A stretch of 64,000 bases of DNA from a bacterium (lineage in GTDB: Bacteria > Armatimonadota > Zipacnadia > Zipacnadales > UBA11051). Below, in pieces: positions 35,214-44,620 of the stretch. The DNA lies in NCBI GenBank assembly GCA_021372615.1, contig JAJFUB010000055.1, positions 22,694 through 86,693 on the forward strand. The letters run 5' to 3'. The notes under the pieces are model-generated. The model searched no databases. It was not told the origin of the DNA and was given only the letters and a program-made list of their open reading frames with translations. Numbering within the stretch: position 1 is the stretch's first letter; each line of letters starts with the position of its first letter. A program made the translations under genes and the position numbers.

Positions 35214-38200
35214 ATGAGACACGCCGTGCTGATGATGCTGTGGCTGGCAGGCGTCGCGACACTGGCAACGGCCGCTCCGGCGCCGCAGGTACTCGAGGTC
35301 GGCGCCGCGACCCTGAAGGTCCTCGACCCGCCCTGGCGCGCCGGCTCGGTGAGCTTCCAGGTGGACGGTGGGACGCCCGTGGTCAGCGCTGTGGACGTCT
35401 TCGCCGCGTCCGCTGACTGGAAGCAACACCTCTTCGACTTCCGCGGGGCTGAGGTCACAACCACCGACACCTTCGCCGGACGACGGGTCGTCATGCGCCG
35501 GCAGGGCGACTTCGGCAACGCCGAGCAGGAGGCCGTGCTCGGACCGAACCAGCTCGACCTCCGCTGGTCCCTCGACTTCCGGACGCTCGCGGGCAACCTG
35601 GAGATCAATGTCTTCCTGCCGGAAGCCACGCTGGGCGTGTCGCCATGCGAGGTGACGCTGCAGGACGGCACGACCCGCGCGGACCAACTGTGGGTGGAGC
35701 AGCGCGCGCCGCTGGCCAACTTGCGGCAGCTTGTCGTCCAGACGCCCCGGCGCCGGATCGTCATGGACTTCGGCGCCCAGGGCGGCTGGCAGTTCCAGGA
35801 CCTCCGCCGCAGCCAGGACAACCGCAGCCTGTACCGCCTCGTGCTGCCTACCTACGGCTTCAAGAGCCCCTGCCACCTGGAAGCACGGTTGCGGATCACG
35901 GTCAACCCGCCGGCAGCTGAGTTCAGCCCCGTGCCGCTGGCTGACGCGGCGAACATGGGCCTGCTGGACGAGCGCGAGGGCGATGGGCGGGGCGGCTGGA
36001 CCGACCAGGGCGACAACGACCTGCGGGCCCTGCCCACCGGCCTGCAGTTCCTGCGCGGCATCCCCTTCAAGGTCGGCCCGGCCACGGGCCCGTCGGTCCT
36101 CATGCTGCGCGGCGGCGACCGCAACACCTTCCCCGTCGAGGCCACGGTGCCGATGGGGCGGCCCGCGGCGGCGCTCTTCTTCCTGCATGGCTGCGCGTGG
36201 GCCGCGCCCGGCAAGACCGCCTTCAGGGCCACGGTGCGCTACGAGGACAACACCACCACCGACATTCCGGTGCGGGTAGGGCAGGAGGCGCTCGACTGGT
36301 GGGGCGTGCGCGACCTGGGGGAGAACGCGCGCGTGGCCTGGCGCGGCGCCAGCAATCGGGCGCCCGTGGGCCTGATGCTCCTGCGCTGGCTCAACCCCCA
36401 TCCGGACAAGCCGATCCGCGACCTGACTTTCCGCGCCGGCGACGGCCCGGTTGCCGGGATTGTCGCCGTGACGGCCGCCTCAGGCCCCGTGGCGATCAGC
36501 GGCGGGACGACGGGCGGGGCCAAGCTACCGCCGCTGCGCGTCGCCGCCGCCGGCCTGACCGGCCTGGACCGCTGCTTCCGTGGCACCCACCTCGACCCCG
36601 AGTGGGCGGCCGCGGATCTCAAGCAAGCGGCCGACCTGTCCGGCTATGACCTGCTCTTCGTGACCGAGGACCTACCCTCGGCGGTGGCGGCGAAGGTGGC
36701 CGAGCGCGTGCGGGGGGGCGGGCGGTTGCTCGTGTTCGGGCCGCCCCCGCAGGGCCTGGCGGACCTGCTGCCGGTGACGATGGCCGCCCCGCCGGTGCTG
36801 CGGGCCATTGCTCCGTACTGGCGCTGGGCCGAGGGCGAGCCCCGGGCCTTCTTCCTACAGCCGGCGGACGCCAACTCGCCGCTGTTCAATGGCCTGGACA
36901 TGGCCCAGATGGCCCCGACGGGGGCTCTGTACGAGGCCACGGCGCGGCCGGGGGCCACTGTCGAGGCCACATGGCGCAGCACCGATGGACAGAGTTTCCC
37001 GGCCATCGTCCGGCAGAGCGTCGGCCAGGGCGTGGTCACGGTCCTCAACTTCCCCCGCCTCTACCCCGCCTCGGGCGGCACGGACTACGGGCGCATGTTC
37101 ACCGGCCTGAACCGCTACTGGGACCCGTTCCTGCTCAAGCTGGCCTACCACGCGGCCGGTCAGGACGACGTGCCGCGGCGCCTGGGCGAGTTGTTCGCCG
37201 CCAAGGCCCAGCGCGAGCGCCTGATGGGCCCATGGGCCGATCTGCAGATGCACCTGGAAGACGCGCGGGCCCTGGCCGACGTCGTCGCCACCCCGGCAGC
37301 GGAGGCGCAGTACCAGGAGGCAACGGCCCTTGCGGCACGAGCAGATCAGGCGCTGGACGAGGGAGACGAGCTGATTGGGGGGCTGACGGGCGCGGAAGCC
37401 CGCCTCGCCTACGAGAAGGCGGAGGCCGCGCTGCGGCAGGCGGGGCAGGGCCTGGACGGCCTGACGGCTTCGCTGCGCCGTGAGGCGCTCGCTCGGCCCG
37501 GCGTCAAGACGATCCAGCCCGTCGCCGGGCCACCGCTGCTAGTGGGCTCCACGCACGTCAACGGTGGCCTGGTCTATCCCTCCGGTCCCAGCCGCCAGTG
37601 GTACTACGACCAGACGCTGCGTCGCATGAGGGGCGAGCTGGACTGGAACGTCTTCGACATCGTGGTGGGGGGCTACGCGGCGGGGGAGGTGCGGCCGGAC
37701 GGGAAGGACCCGCGACCCGGGGCCCTCGACGACATCGCCCGCGCCGCCCGCGACAGCGGCATGGCCATGATCCTGTGCACGGTGGGCGGGGCCTTCGACA
37801 CGCGCGGCAAGGAGACGCCGTACAGCGCCCCGGCCCTGGCCGCCCGGGCGCGGGACTTGCGCCGGCTCGCCGCGCACTTCGACCCCCTGTCCGGGTTCTA
37901 CGGCTTCGAGCCCAACAACGAGCCCGGCCTGGGCGTGAAGCCCGACACCATGTTCGGCTACAACGACCAGACCCTCGGCGACTTCCGCGCCTGGCTGCAG
38001 CAGCGCCATGGCGACCTGGCGAAGCTCAACGCGACGCTGCAGACCACCTACGCCGGCCTCGCCGACATCACGCCCCCCCGTCCCGAGGAGATGGCGCAGA
38101 TCGGGATGGACGACCCCCGGCGGGCGCTATGGGCCGAGTGGATCGAGTTCCGTTTCCAGCTCATGGAGGGCCTGCACCGCAGTGACTGGGAGGCCCTGCG

Positions 38201-39596
38201 GTCGGTCAGCCGCAAGCCCATCTTCGACCGGACGGCCGGGGACGGGCTGAACTGGTGCGGCGTGCCGGCCAGCGGTGCGCTGGACGCTGCGCGCCAGGAT
38301 CGGCGCGCCCGCTGGCACGACGCCCTCGGCACCCATGTCATCTCGCCCTTCCTGCTCGACTACCAGGTGGGCATGAGCCGCGGCAAGCGCCTGGTGCAGA
38401 GCGAGTACTACTGGAGCACCTACGGCGGCGGCTCCGACGGCCTGCGCTACCGCTTCGGCGGCAACTTCATGCACCCGATCCTCCAGAACGAGGCGCGCAA
38501 CTTCGCGGCTGTTTCGCGCAACCTGTGGAAGGCCGTCTCGCGGGGCAACGACCTCTTCACCGTGTACTTCGCCAACCCCGTGAACACCTACAGCTTCGAC
38601 GAGGGCTACTGGGGCCCACACACGGCGTACTGGGCCGACCATTCGTTCAAGGCCATGGCCTATGCCATGAAGGTCGTCCCCCGTGAGATCAGCCGTTTCC
38701 GGGGCGAGATCGTCGGCGCGCGCCACATGCCCCAGGTCGGGCTGGTGGAGCCCCTGGCGAGCATCGTCCACACCATCGGCACGCCGATCGCCGCCGACAT
38801 CCGCGACCCGCAGTACGAAGCCGAGAACCTGCACAAGCTGCTCCTGGGCCGCCATGTGCAGACAGAGATCGTGGGTGAATGGCGCCTGCTCGAGGGCCCG
38901 CCCCCGGCCGCTCCGCCCGGACAGTCCGTGTCGGCCATGCCGCTGGACCTGCCGCCGGTGCTGGTGGCGCCGTATGGCGTCTTCCTGAACCGGGAGACGC
39001 AGGACCGCCTCGCCACATGGGTCAGCCAGGGCGGCACACTGCTCGCGACGGGGCCGGTGGGGCTGTACGACGAGTACGGCCGCTCCTGCGGGAAGCTGCT
39101 GCAGGCCGCCTTCCCCGGCCTGACCGTGCAGCGTGGTGATGGCCCCGCCGTGGCCCTCGCCGGCGGTGGGGCCACGGTGCGGCGGCGCTGGACGTTCGGC
39201 GGAGTGGCGTCGGACCGGGCCTACGCCGACGGCCAGGGAGCGGTGCTGCGCGGGAGGCTGGGGAAGGGCGAGATCATCGTCACCGGCTTCTCTCACCTGG
39301 ATGGGCCGGACGTGGTGGCCGATCTCCTCGGGCAGGCCGTCGCCCGCCATGCCCCGCCGCTGGCCGACGCCGACAACCCGTCCGTCCAGCTCTACCTGTG
39401 TCGGCGGGAGGGGACGTATCTGCTCTACGTGGTCAATGAGGATCATGCGCAGGGGCAGCGGACCCGGCTGACGCTCAGGCGCCCGCTGATCGTCGCCGAC
39501 CTGCGCTCTCGCCTGGGTTTGGGGACGCGGACGGAGCTGACCCTCAACCTGCGCCCGGGCGAGGGGCGGGTGCTGCGGCTGACGCCTCCGAGCTAG
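35214..39596 (+). CDS. Giant exported GH-A-clan (beta-galactosidase-like) protein
   Basis: 1460 residues. Signal peptide MRHAVLMMLWLAGVATLATA. The N-terminal third is beta-rich with a ThuA/trimerisation-like segment (SGYDLLFVTEDLPSAVAAKV, GGGRLLVFGPP). A helical stretch of about 80 residues links to a TIM barrel (about 790-1180) with FEPNNEPGLG, where E903 fits the acid/base of a GH-A 'N-E-P' motif, and QSEYYW, where E1064 fits the nucleophile. The C-terminal part has a glutamine-amidotransferase-like beta-galactosidase trimerisation fold (VSQGGTLLATGPVGLYDEYG) and a final beta domain (YLLYVVNEDH ... GRVLRLTPP). It most resembles GH42-type enzymes. An ATG four codons earlier (35202) is an alternative start. 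Substrate unknown. Confidence 0.78.
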   Translation: MRHAVLMMLWLAGVATLATAAPAPQVLEVGAATLKVLDPPWRAGSVSFQVDGGTPVVSAVDVFAASADWKQHLFDFRGAEVTTTDTFAGRRVVMRRQGDFGNAEQEAVLGPNQLDLRWSLDFRTLAGNLEINVFLPEATLGVSPCEVTLQDGTTRADQLWVEQRAPLANLRQLVVQTPRRRIVMDFGAQGGWQFQDLRRSQDNRSLYRLVLPTYGFKSPCHLEARLRITVNPPAAEFSPVPLADAANMGLLDEREGDGRGGWTDQGDNDLRALPTGLQFLRGIPFKVGPATGPSVLMLRGGDRNTFPVEATVPMGRPAAALFFLHGCAWAAPGKTAFRATVRYEDNTTTDIPVRVGQEALDWWGVRDLGENARVAWRGASNRAPVGLMLLRWLNPHPDKPIRDLTFRAGDGPVAGIVAVTAASGPVAISGGTTGGAKLPPLRVAAAGLTGLDRCFRGTHLDPEWAAADLKQAADLSGYDLLFVTEDLPSAVAAKVAERVRGGGRLLVFGPPPQGLADLLPVTMAAPPVLRAIAPYWRWAEGEPRAFFLQPADANSPLFNGLDMAQMAPTGALYEATARPGATVEATWRSTDGQSFPAIVRQSVGQGVVTVLNFPRLYPASGGTDYGRMFTGLNRYWDPFLLKLAYHAAGQDDVPRRLGELFAAKAQRERLMGPWADLQMHLEDARALADVVATPAAEAQYQEATALAARADQALDEGDELIGGLTGAEARLAYEKAEAALRQAGQGLDGLTASLRREALARPGVKTIQPVAGPPLLVGSTHVNGGLVYPSGPSRQWYYDQTLRRMRGELDWNVFDIVVGGYAAGEVRPDGKDPRPGALDDIARAARDSGMAMILCTVGGAFDTRGKETPYSAPALAARARDLRRLAAHFDPLSGFYGFEPNNEPGLGVKPDTMFGYNDQTLGDFRAWLQQRHGDLAKLNATLQTTYAGLADITPPRPEEMAQIGMDDPRRALWAEWIEFRFQLMEGLHRSDWEALRSVSRKPIFDRTAGDGLNWCGVPASGALDAARQDRRARWHDALGTHVISPFLLDYQVGMSRGKRLVQSEYYWSTYGGGSDGLRYRFGGNFMHPILQNEARNFAAVSRNLWKAVSRGNDLFTVYFANPVNTYSFDEGYWGPHTAYWADHSFKAMAYAMKVVPREISRFRGEIVGARHMPQVGLVEPLASIVHTIGTPIAADIRDPQYEAENLHKLLLGRHVQTEIVGEWRLLEGPPPAAPPGQSVSAMPLDLPPVLVAPYGVFLNRETQDRLATWVSQGGTLLATGPVGLYDEYGRSCGKLLQAAFPGLTVQRGDGPAVALAGGGATVRRRWTFGGVASDRAYADGQGAVLRGRLGKGEIIVTGFSHLDGPDVVADLLGQAVARHAPPLADADNPSVQLYLCRREGTYLLYVVNEDHAQGQRTRLTLRRPLIVADLRSRLGLGTRTELTLNLRPGEGRVLRLTPPS

Positions 39597-39615
39597 CGTG
39601 GCGGTCAGGCGAATC

Positions 39616-39669
39616 GGTAGGGCAGGCGGCCTCGCCTGCCCGGCGCGGGCGAGGCCGCCCGCGCAACTG
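39616..39669. repeat. Dispersed palindromic intergenic element, family A, copy 3
   Basis: GGTAGGGCAGGCGGCCTCGC runs into GGGCGAGGCCGCCCGCGCAA. Orientation is opposite to copies 1 and 2. It separates two convergent genes. Confidence 0.75.
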
Positions 39670-39718
39670 TGGTCTGCGGAGTCGCCTGCGGTACGCAGCC
39701 CCACTGTGCGCCGTCTCG

Positions 39719-40792
39719 CTACTGACAGTACTTCCGGACCACCGCGGCGATGTCGGCGTTGTTGATGACGTCCCGGCTGCTGCACACCTGGAGGTGGCGG
39801 CAGCCGTTCTCGATCATCGTGCGCAGCTCCATCTCTACGCGCGCGGCGTCCTTGACCGGGAAGTCCCCCGGCCGGTCATAGTACCCGATCATGCCCACCC
39901 CTTCCTGGCGGGCGTGGTACCTGCGCGCCTCTCCCGCGATGGTCCGGCTGTAGGCCGCGATCTTCTCCTGGGGCCACAGCGTGTACCAGGCCGCGGTCTG
40001 ACCGCAGTAGTCCACATCCAGCCGGTTGCCGTACAGCGGCTCGGGGGCGAAGACCGGCCAGATGTGGATGGCGGTCTTCAGGTCGGGCCGGCGTGACCGC
40101 GCGCAGTCGGCCAGGCCATTGATGTAGTCCACCAGCGTGTCGCGGAAGCAGGCCACCGTCGCCTCCTCCGGCTTCATGTCGGGGTGGGCCTGCACGTACT
40201 GCGCCAGTAGCTGCTGGCACCGGTCGCACTGGCAGCCGTGGTAGTTCTGGTAGCCGAACCCATCGAAGGCCAGGCCCGCGAGGCCCGGCACCGCGGCGAT
40301 CGCGGCGATCTGGGACTTGAACAGCTCCTGGCACTCCTGGTCGGTGAAGCAGATGATCCGGTTGCACAGCACCTCGTGGGTCAGCAGCGGCTCGCCGCCG
40401 AACTGGTAGGGGATCAGGAACCTGTTCCGCCCGGCCGAGATGAAGCGCAGGGCGGCCTCCTCGTCTGCGCTCATGACCTGCCACGGCACGGGGCGGTCGG
40501 GGGTACGCTTGCTCCACAGGGACGCCACGCCACCCATGGGTGCGATACACGAGAAGATGCCGATCCCGTACCTGGCCCCGGCCTCGACGTCCTGTCGCAG
40601 CACCGCCGGGTCGGTGGTCCAGGTGATGAGGCTGCGGAAGCCCACGTGATGGGCCGCGGCCATGAAGGTGTCCAGATGCTTCTCATCAATGCCCCAGCCG
40701 GTCAGAAAGGCCGGCTGACGGTCGGCGGCCAGAACGCCAGACGCCGTCAGCAACGACAAGGCGGCCACACAGCACAGGAGTTGACACTTCAT
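39719..40792 (-). CDS. Exported TIM-barrel protein, putative glycosidase
   Basis: 357 residues from ATG 40790-40792, six bases after GGAGG. The signal peptide is MKCQLLCCVAALSLLTASGVLA. The mature protein looks like a TIM barrel: LTGWGIDEKHLDTFMAAAHH, LAGLAFDGFGYQNYHGCQCD then RCQQLLAQY, and later RVEMELRTMIENGCRHLQVC. The C-x-C-x-x-C cluster at about 190 recurs in GH42-like and 'putative glycoside hydrolase' TIM barrels and may bind metal. Convergent with the GH-A gene, with which it may act on the same glycan. Family not certain. Confidence 0.68.
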   Translation of the reverse strand: MKCQLLCCVAALSLLTASGVLAADRQPAFLTGWGIDEKHLDTFMAAAHHVGFRSLITWTTDPAVLRQDVEAGARYGIGIFSCIAPMGGVASLWSKRTPDRPVPWQVMSADEEAALRFISAGRNRFLIPYQFGGEPLLTHEVLCNRIICFTDQECQELFKSQIAAIAAVPGLAGLAFDGFGYQNYHGCQCDRCQQLLAQYVQAHPDMKPEEATVACFRDTLVDYINGLADCARSRRPDLKTAIHIWPVFAPEPLYGNRLDVDYCGQTAAWYTLWPQEKIAAYSRTIAGEARRYHARQEGVGMIGYYDRPGDFPVKDAARVEMELRTMIENGCRHLQVCSSRDVINNADIAAVVRKYCQ

Positions 40793-40921
40793 CCCGATCC
40801 TCCACAACCATCGCGTAGGCGGGTTCGTCCCCGAACCCGCAGAACCTGCCCAGGCAACAGCATACCACCGGCCCACACCAGGGGGAAGGGGAGACACCAG
40901 TCTGCAGGGCAGGGCGACGTC

Positions 40922-41000
40922 TGTAGGGCGGGGGCTTGTACCCCGCCCCTCCGTTCCGTATTTGCCATGCGGGGCGGGGTACAAGCCCCCGCCGTACACC
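40922..41000. repeat. Dispersed palindromic element, family B, inverted pair
   Basis: CTGTAGGGCGGGGGCTTGTA at the left and its inverted copy (CGGGGTACAAGCCCCCGCC) at the right enclose CCTCCGTTCCGTATTTGCCA. The two copies can form a long hairpin. They fill part of the 315-base gap (40793-41107) between the divergent TIM-barrel and fucU genes; the rest of that gap shows only the ribosome site of fucU. Confidence 0.75.
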
Positions 41001-41107
41001 CCAGGCCTTCGCTCCGCAGGCTGACTACGCGTTGACGGCAGTGCGCCCACACGCTACCATCAGCTCGTGGCGCCCGGATGGCGCCACACCCATCTGGAGG
41101 TTCGCGC

Positions 41108-41539
41108 ATGCTCAAAGGCATCTCCCCCCTCATCAGCCCCGAGCTACTGGCCGTGCTCTCGCGCATGGGCCACGGTGACGAGATCGTGCTGGCCGATGCA
41201 CACTTCCCCGGCGAGACGGTGGGCCGGCGCGTGCTGCGCGCCGATGGCCTGAAGATCGCCGACCTGCTCGACGCCATCTTGCCGCTGTTCGAGCTGGACG
41301 CGTACGTGGACGACCCCGTGGCGATGATGGCCCCGGTGCCGGGCGACACGCTGGACCCGACGGTCGAGGCAGCCTACCGTGCGGCCGTTGACCGCCACGC
41401 CCCGCGGACCCCGCCGATCGCCCGCGTCGAGCGCTTCGCGTTCTACGAGCGGGCCAGAGAGGCGTTCGCCGTGGTGGTGACCGGCGAGACCGCCAAGTAC
41501 GGCAACATCATTCTGAAGAAGGGCGTCACCCCGCTCTGA
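41108..41539 (+). CDS. fucU: RbsD/FucU-family sugar mutarotase (L-fucose mutarotase)
   Basis: 143 residues, the usual FucU length. [20 protein letters not shown] then [14 protein letters not shown] is the conserved N-terminus, with the catalytic histidine at residue 22 and D30 in [23 protein letters not shown] and GNIILKKGV form the conserved end. The enzyme interconverts alpha and beta anomers of L-fucose (or ribose for RbsD). GGAGG lies eight bases before the ATG. It heads a run with an SGNH esterase and a PfkB kinase that may process the same sugar. Confidence 0.93.
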   Translation: MLKGISPLISPELLAVLSRMGHGDEIVLADAHFPGETVGRRVLRADGLKIADLLDAILPLFELDAYVDDPVAMMAPVPGDTLDPTVEAAYRAAVDRHAPRTPPIARVERFAFYERAREAFAVVVTGETAKYGNIILKKGVTPL

Positions 41540-41627
41540 TCGCGCCCGCAGAGGCGTGAGCAGGCGGCTCCTGCTGAGGCGGCGAACTCAGAGTCGTTGC
41601 TGCACACCACCCGCCCTGAGGTGACAC

Positions 41628-42305
41628 ATGAGATTGTGGCCGCTCGCGCTCATCATGCTGACAATGGGGACAGCCATGGCTGAGGACACGCTGGACAACC
41701 GCACCCGCGAGGGCATCGAATGGGCCATTTTCCGGTGGGAGCAGACGAACGACACGAAGCTCCCGCGCGTGTTGCTCATCGGCGACTCCATCACCAACGG
41801 CTACACGCCCCAGGTCCGCACGCTGCTGAAGGACAGGGCCCACGTGGACATGCTGGCCACGAGCAAGAGCGTCTGCGACCCGGCGTTCCTGCTCGAGGTG
41901 ACGCTGGCCACCGACGGCTACAATCATGCCGTGATCCACTTCAACAACGGGCTGCACGGCGGGCACTTGACCGACGCGCAGTACGAGTCGGGGCTGCGGC
42001 GGCTGGTGGACAAGCTCCGCGCCCTGGCCCCGCAGGCCAAGCTGGTGTGGGGCAACTGCACAACCTCGGTGACGCTCCCGGACAAGCAGCTGAACCCGAC
42101 CGCCAACGCCACCGTCATCCGGCGCAATGAGATCGCGGCGCGCGTGATGACCGATCTCGGCATTCCGATTGACGACCTGTATGCGGCGATCGTGGACCAC
42201 TGCGACTGGCACTCGGACTCGCTGCACTTCAACGCCGAGGGCTACGCCGCCCTCGCCCAGTCTGTCGTCACAGCCATCCAGCCGTCCCTGCCCACGAATC
42301 GCTAG
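41628..42305 (+). CDS. Exported SGNH/GDSL hydrolase
   Basis: 225 residues. Short signal peptide (MRLWPLALIMLTMGTAMA). Block I is LLIGDSITNG with the nucleophile serine in GDSI, block III is HFNNGLHG, and block V DSLHFNAEGY provides Asp and His. A complete SGNH set is present. Such enzymes often remove acetyl groups from polysaccharides. Lies between fucU and a PfkB kinase on the same strand with gaps of 88 and 26 bases. Confidence 0.88.
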   Translation: MRLWPLALIMLTMGTAMAEDTLDNRTREGIEWAIFRWEQTNDTKLPRVLLIGDSITNGYTPQVRTLLKDRAHVDMLATSKSVCDPAFLLEVTLATDGYNHAVIHFNNGLHGGHLTDAQYESGLRRLVDKLRALAPQAKLVWGNCTTSVTLPDKQLNPTANATVIRRNEIAARVMTDLGIPIDDLYAAIVDHCDWHSDSLHFNAEGYAALAQSVVTAIQPSLPTNR

Positions 42306-42331
42306 TCCCGACTCCCGAATCCCGGATCCCA

Positions 42332-43255
42332 ATGCCTAGCGCCCAATCCCCCACCCCCACCCACGATGTCTGTGCCCTCGGCTGCGTCTGCTGGGACTAC
42401 GTCGGGATTGTCGGGGAGTATCCCGATCTCGACGAGAAGGCCCTGCTGACCGAACTGGTGCAGATGGGCGGGGGGCTGTCGGGTACGGCCATGTCGGCGG
42501 TGGCGGCGCTGGGCGGCCGGGCCAAGATCTTCGGCCGGATGGGCGATGATGACTTCGGCCGCCACATCCTGGCCGCCTTCGAGCGCGAGGGCGTGGACGC
42601 CTCCGATCTGGAGGTCCTCCCCGGGATCACCTCCCAGTTTGCCTTCTGCGTCGCGCACGCGAGCACCGGACGGCGCACGATCTTCTGGAAGCCCGGGACG
42701 TACCGGCGGATGGTCGAGGGGGAGGTGGACCTGGCGGCGCTGACGGACTGCCGGGCCCTGCTGGTGGACCACCACCACCTGCGCGCGGCGACCGAGGCGG
42801 CGCGGTACGCGCGCGGCCGCGGACTGCCGGTGGTCGGTGACATCGAGCGCCTGCAGCCGGGGGCCGAGGACTTTCTGGCCGCAGTGACCCATCCGATCGT
42901 CCCGCGCGGGTTCGTGCGCGAGCTGACCGGCGAGCATGACCTGCGCGCCGGCGTGCGCCGCCTGCAGGACCAGGGCGTGGAGTTGGTGATCGTCACGCAA
43001 GGGGAAGAGGGTGTGACGGCGTTTGCCGGTGCGGAGGAGCTGCACCAGCCCGCGTTCGCCGTGACGCCGGTGGTGGACACCACGGGGGCCGGTGATGTCT
43101 TCCACGGCGCTTTCACCTACGGGCTGGCGCTGGGCTACGAGCTGGCGGAGAACCTCCGGTTCGCCAGTGCCGCGGCCGCGCTATCGTGTCGGGCCCTGGG
43201 CGGCCGCGGGGCCCTGCCGACGAGGGCCGAGGTGCAGGCGCTGCTAGACGTGTAG
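42332..43255 (+). CDS. PfkB-family (ribokinase-like) sugar kinase
   Basis: 307 residues. It begins VCALGCVCWDYVGIVGEYPD, with GGGLSGTAMSAVAALGGRAK (PfkB signature 1) and VVDTTGAGDVFHGAF (signature 2, D249 to F259, catalytic base D255). Cytoplasmic phosphorylation of a sugar is expected. Together with FucU upstream it may phosphorylate a deoxysugar or its isomer; canonical fuculokinase is a FGGY protein, so this would be a different route. The ribosome site before the ATG is poor. Confidence 0.88.
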   Translation: MPSAQSPTPTHDVCALGCVCWDYVGIVGEYPDLDEKALLTELVQMGGGLSGTAMSAVAALGGRAKIFGRMGDDDFGRHILAAFEREGVDASDLEVLPGITSQFAFCVAHASTGRRTIFWKPGTYRRMVEGEVDLAALTDCRALLVDHHHLRAATEAARYARGRGLPVVGDIERLQPGAEDFLAAVTHPIVPRGFVRELTGEHDLRAGVRRLQDQGVELVIVTQGEEGVTAFAGAEELHQPAFAVTPVVDTTGAGDVFHGAFTYGLALGYELAENLRFASAAAALSCRALGGRGALPTRAEVQALLDV

Positions 43256-43275
43256 CGGCGCGATCAGCCGCGCCG

Positions 43276-44007
43276 CTACAGCAGCAGGCTCCGCAGCAAC
43301 ATTCCGTCCACCCGCGCGCCCAGCACGTCCCCGGCCTGCAGCATCGTGCGGTCCAGCGTCCCGCATTCCTCCCCGATCGCCGCGAGTTGCAGGACCTCAG
43401 GCGGGAACCCGACGGCGGCGAAGCTCGGAGTGAGGGTGTCAATCTCCCGGGCGCGCAGGGCCTGGGCCGCCGCGACCATGGCCTCGTGGGCTTCGGTCGG
43501 GAGGATCTCGGCCGCGGTCTGCAGCGCCTGCACGATCGGCACGCCACTGCTCAGCATCGTGCCGAACATCAGGCAGAAGTACTGCTGGGTGACGAGCGGC
43601 TCGGCGGCAGCAACGGCGGCCTCGTAGCGCTCTTCGTGAGCCCGGCCCATCGCGCGCGCCGCAGCCTGCTGGATGAACCGGTCCCGGCGCAGCATGAGCT
43701 GCTTCTCGTAGAGGTCCGCCGCCCGCGCCATCGTCTCGTCCAGCACCCCGCCGACTTCCCCCGCGCGCATTAGCCCGATCACGTTGATGCTGAACACGTC
43801 CGGGTGGGCCCGCATGGCGTGCGACAGCGTACTGCCCTCCTCGATCTGACGCATCACGTCCAGATGCGCGTCGCGCAGGTCGGGGTGCACGATCTGTGGC
43901 GTCAGGACATCCATGCTGCGGATCAGGCTGACGCCCGCGTTGATGAGATGGCTGAAGACGCGCAGGTAGGCGACCAGGTCGGCCAGGGGTAGGTTCGTGT
44001 CGTTCAT
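43276..44007 (-). CDS. GspF-like protein with two T2SSF repeats and no membrane helix
   Basis: 243 residues. Two copies of the type II secretion F helix bundle can be seen: LVAYLRVFSHLINAGVSLIR to VIGLMRAGEVGGVLDETMAR, and LMFGTMLSSGVPIVQALQTA to LAAIGEECGTLDRTML. Each ends with the family's 'G-E-x-x-G-x-L' motif. GspF and PilC are about 400 residues with three membrane helices; here those helices are absent, so the protein should be soluble. The start lies one base from the stop of the ECF sigma gene, so it may act as that sigma factor's regulator. This is inference from position. Confidence 0.78.
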   Translation of the reverse strand: MNDTNLPLADLVAYLRVFSHLINAGVSLIRSMDVLTPQIVHPDLRDAHLDVMRQIEEGSTLSHAMRAHPDVFSINVIGLMRAGEVGGVLDETMARAADLYEKQLMLRRDRFIQQAAARAMGRAHEERYEAAVAAAEPLVTQQYFCLMFGTMLSSGVPIVQALQTAAEILPTEAHEAMVAAAQALRAREIDTLTPSFAAVGFPPEVLQLAAIGEECGTLDRTMLQAGDVLGARVDGMLLRSLLL

Positions 44008-44008
44008 G

Positions 44009-44578
44009 TCACCGTTCCTCGGGGTCGTAGAATGACGGCCGCACCAGCTCGCGCAGGCGCTGTCGGGCCCGGTGCACCCGCACGCGCACCCCGACTTCCG
44101 ACTCCCCCAGGGCCGCGGCGATCTCGCGGTAGGTGCAGTCCCCCAGCACGTGCATGAGCAGGGCCAGGCGGCTGGGCTCGGGCAGAGCCTCCAGGGCGCG
44201 GCAGAGCTGCCGCCATGTCTCGCGCTGGGCCGTGAGCGTGTAGGCGTCGTTCGTGGCGGCACCGGCCACGTCATCCTCCAGTTCGCCGAAGTCCCGCTCC
44301 ACCTGTCGCCAGTACTGCCGGCAGCGGTTCAGCGCAATGCGCCGCAGCCAGGCGGTGAGGGCGGACGGGTCGTGCAACCCCGGCAGGCCGCGCACCACGT
44401 CGGTGAGGGCCTCCTGGGTGAGGTCTTCGGCAACCTCGGGGCGGCGGATGCGGTCGAGGATGAGGGCGTAGACGAACGGGCGAACGCGGTGCAGGAGGTC
44501 GTCGAGAGCGCCCGCCTCACCGTGAGCGCGGCGCGCCAGGTCCGACCAGGAGGTGTCCGTCTGCGTGGCGAGGCTCAT
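44009..44578 (-). CDS. ECF-type RNA polymerase sigma factor
   Basis: 189 residues. Sigma region 2 is LDDLLHRVRPFVYALILDRI, VAEDLTQEALTDVVRGL and TAWLRRIALNRCRQYWRQ; region 4 is ALEALPEPSRLALLMHVLGD then CTYREIAAALGESEVGVRVR. Both core regions of an ECF factor are complete. The start is probably ATG 44578; a GTG six codons earlier is possible. Neither has a good ribosome site. One base separates it from the GspF-like gene downstream. Confidence 0.92.
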   Translation of the reverse strand: MSLATQTDTSWSDLARRAHGEAGALDDLLHRVRPFVYALILDRIRRPEVAEDLTQEALTDVVRGLPGLHDPSALTAWLRRIALNRCRQYWRQVERDFGELEDDVAGAATNDAYTLTAQRETWRQLCRALEALPEPSRLALLMHVLGDCTYREIAAALGESEVGVRVRVHRARQRLRELVRPSFYDPEER

Positions 44579-44620
44579 TTGGGGACTAGGATGCACCCAC
44601 GCGAGGGTTGTTACGGGGCG

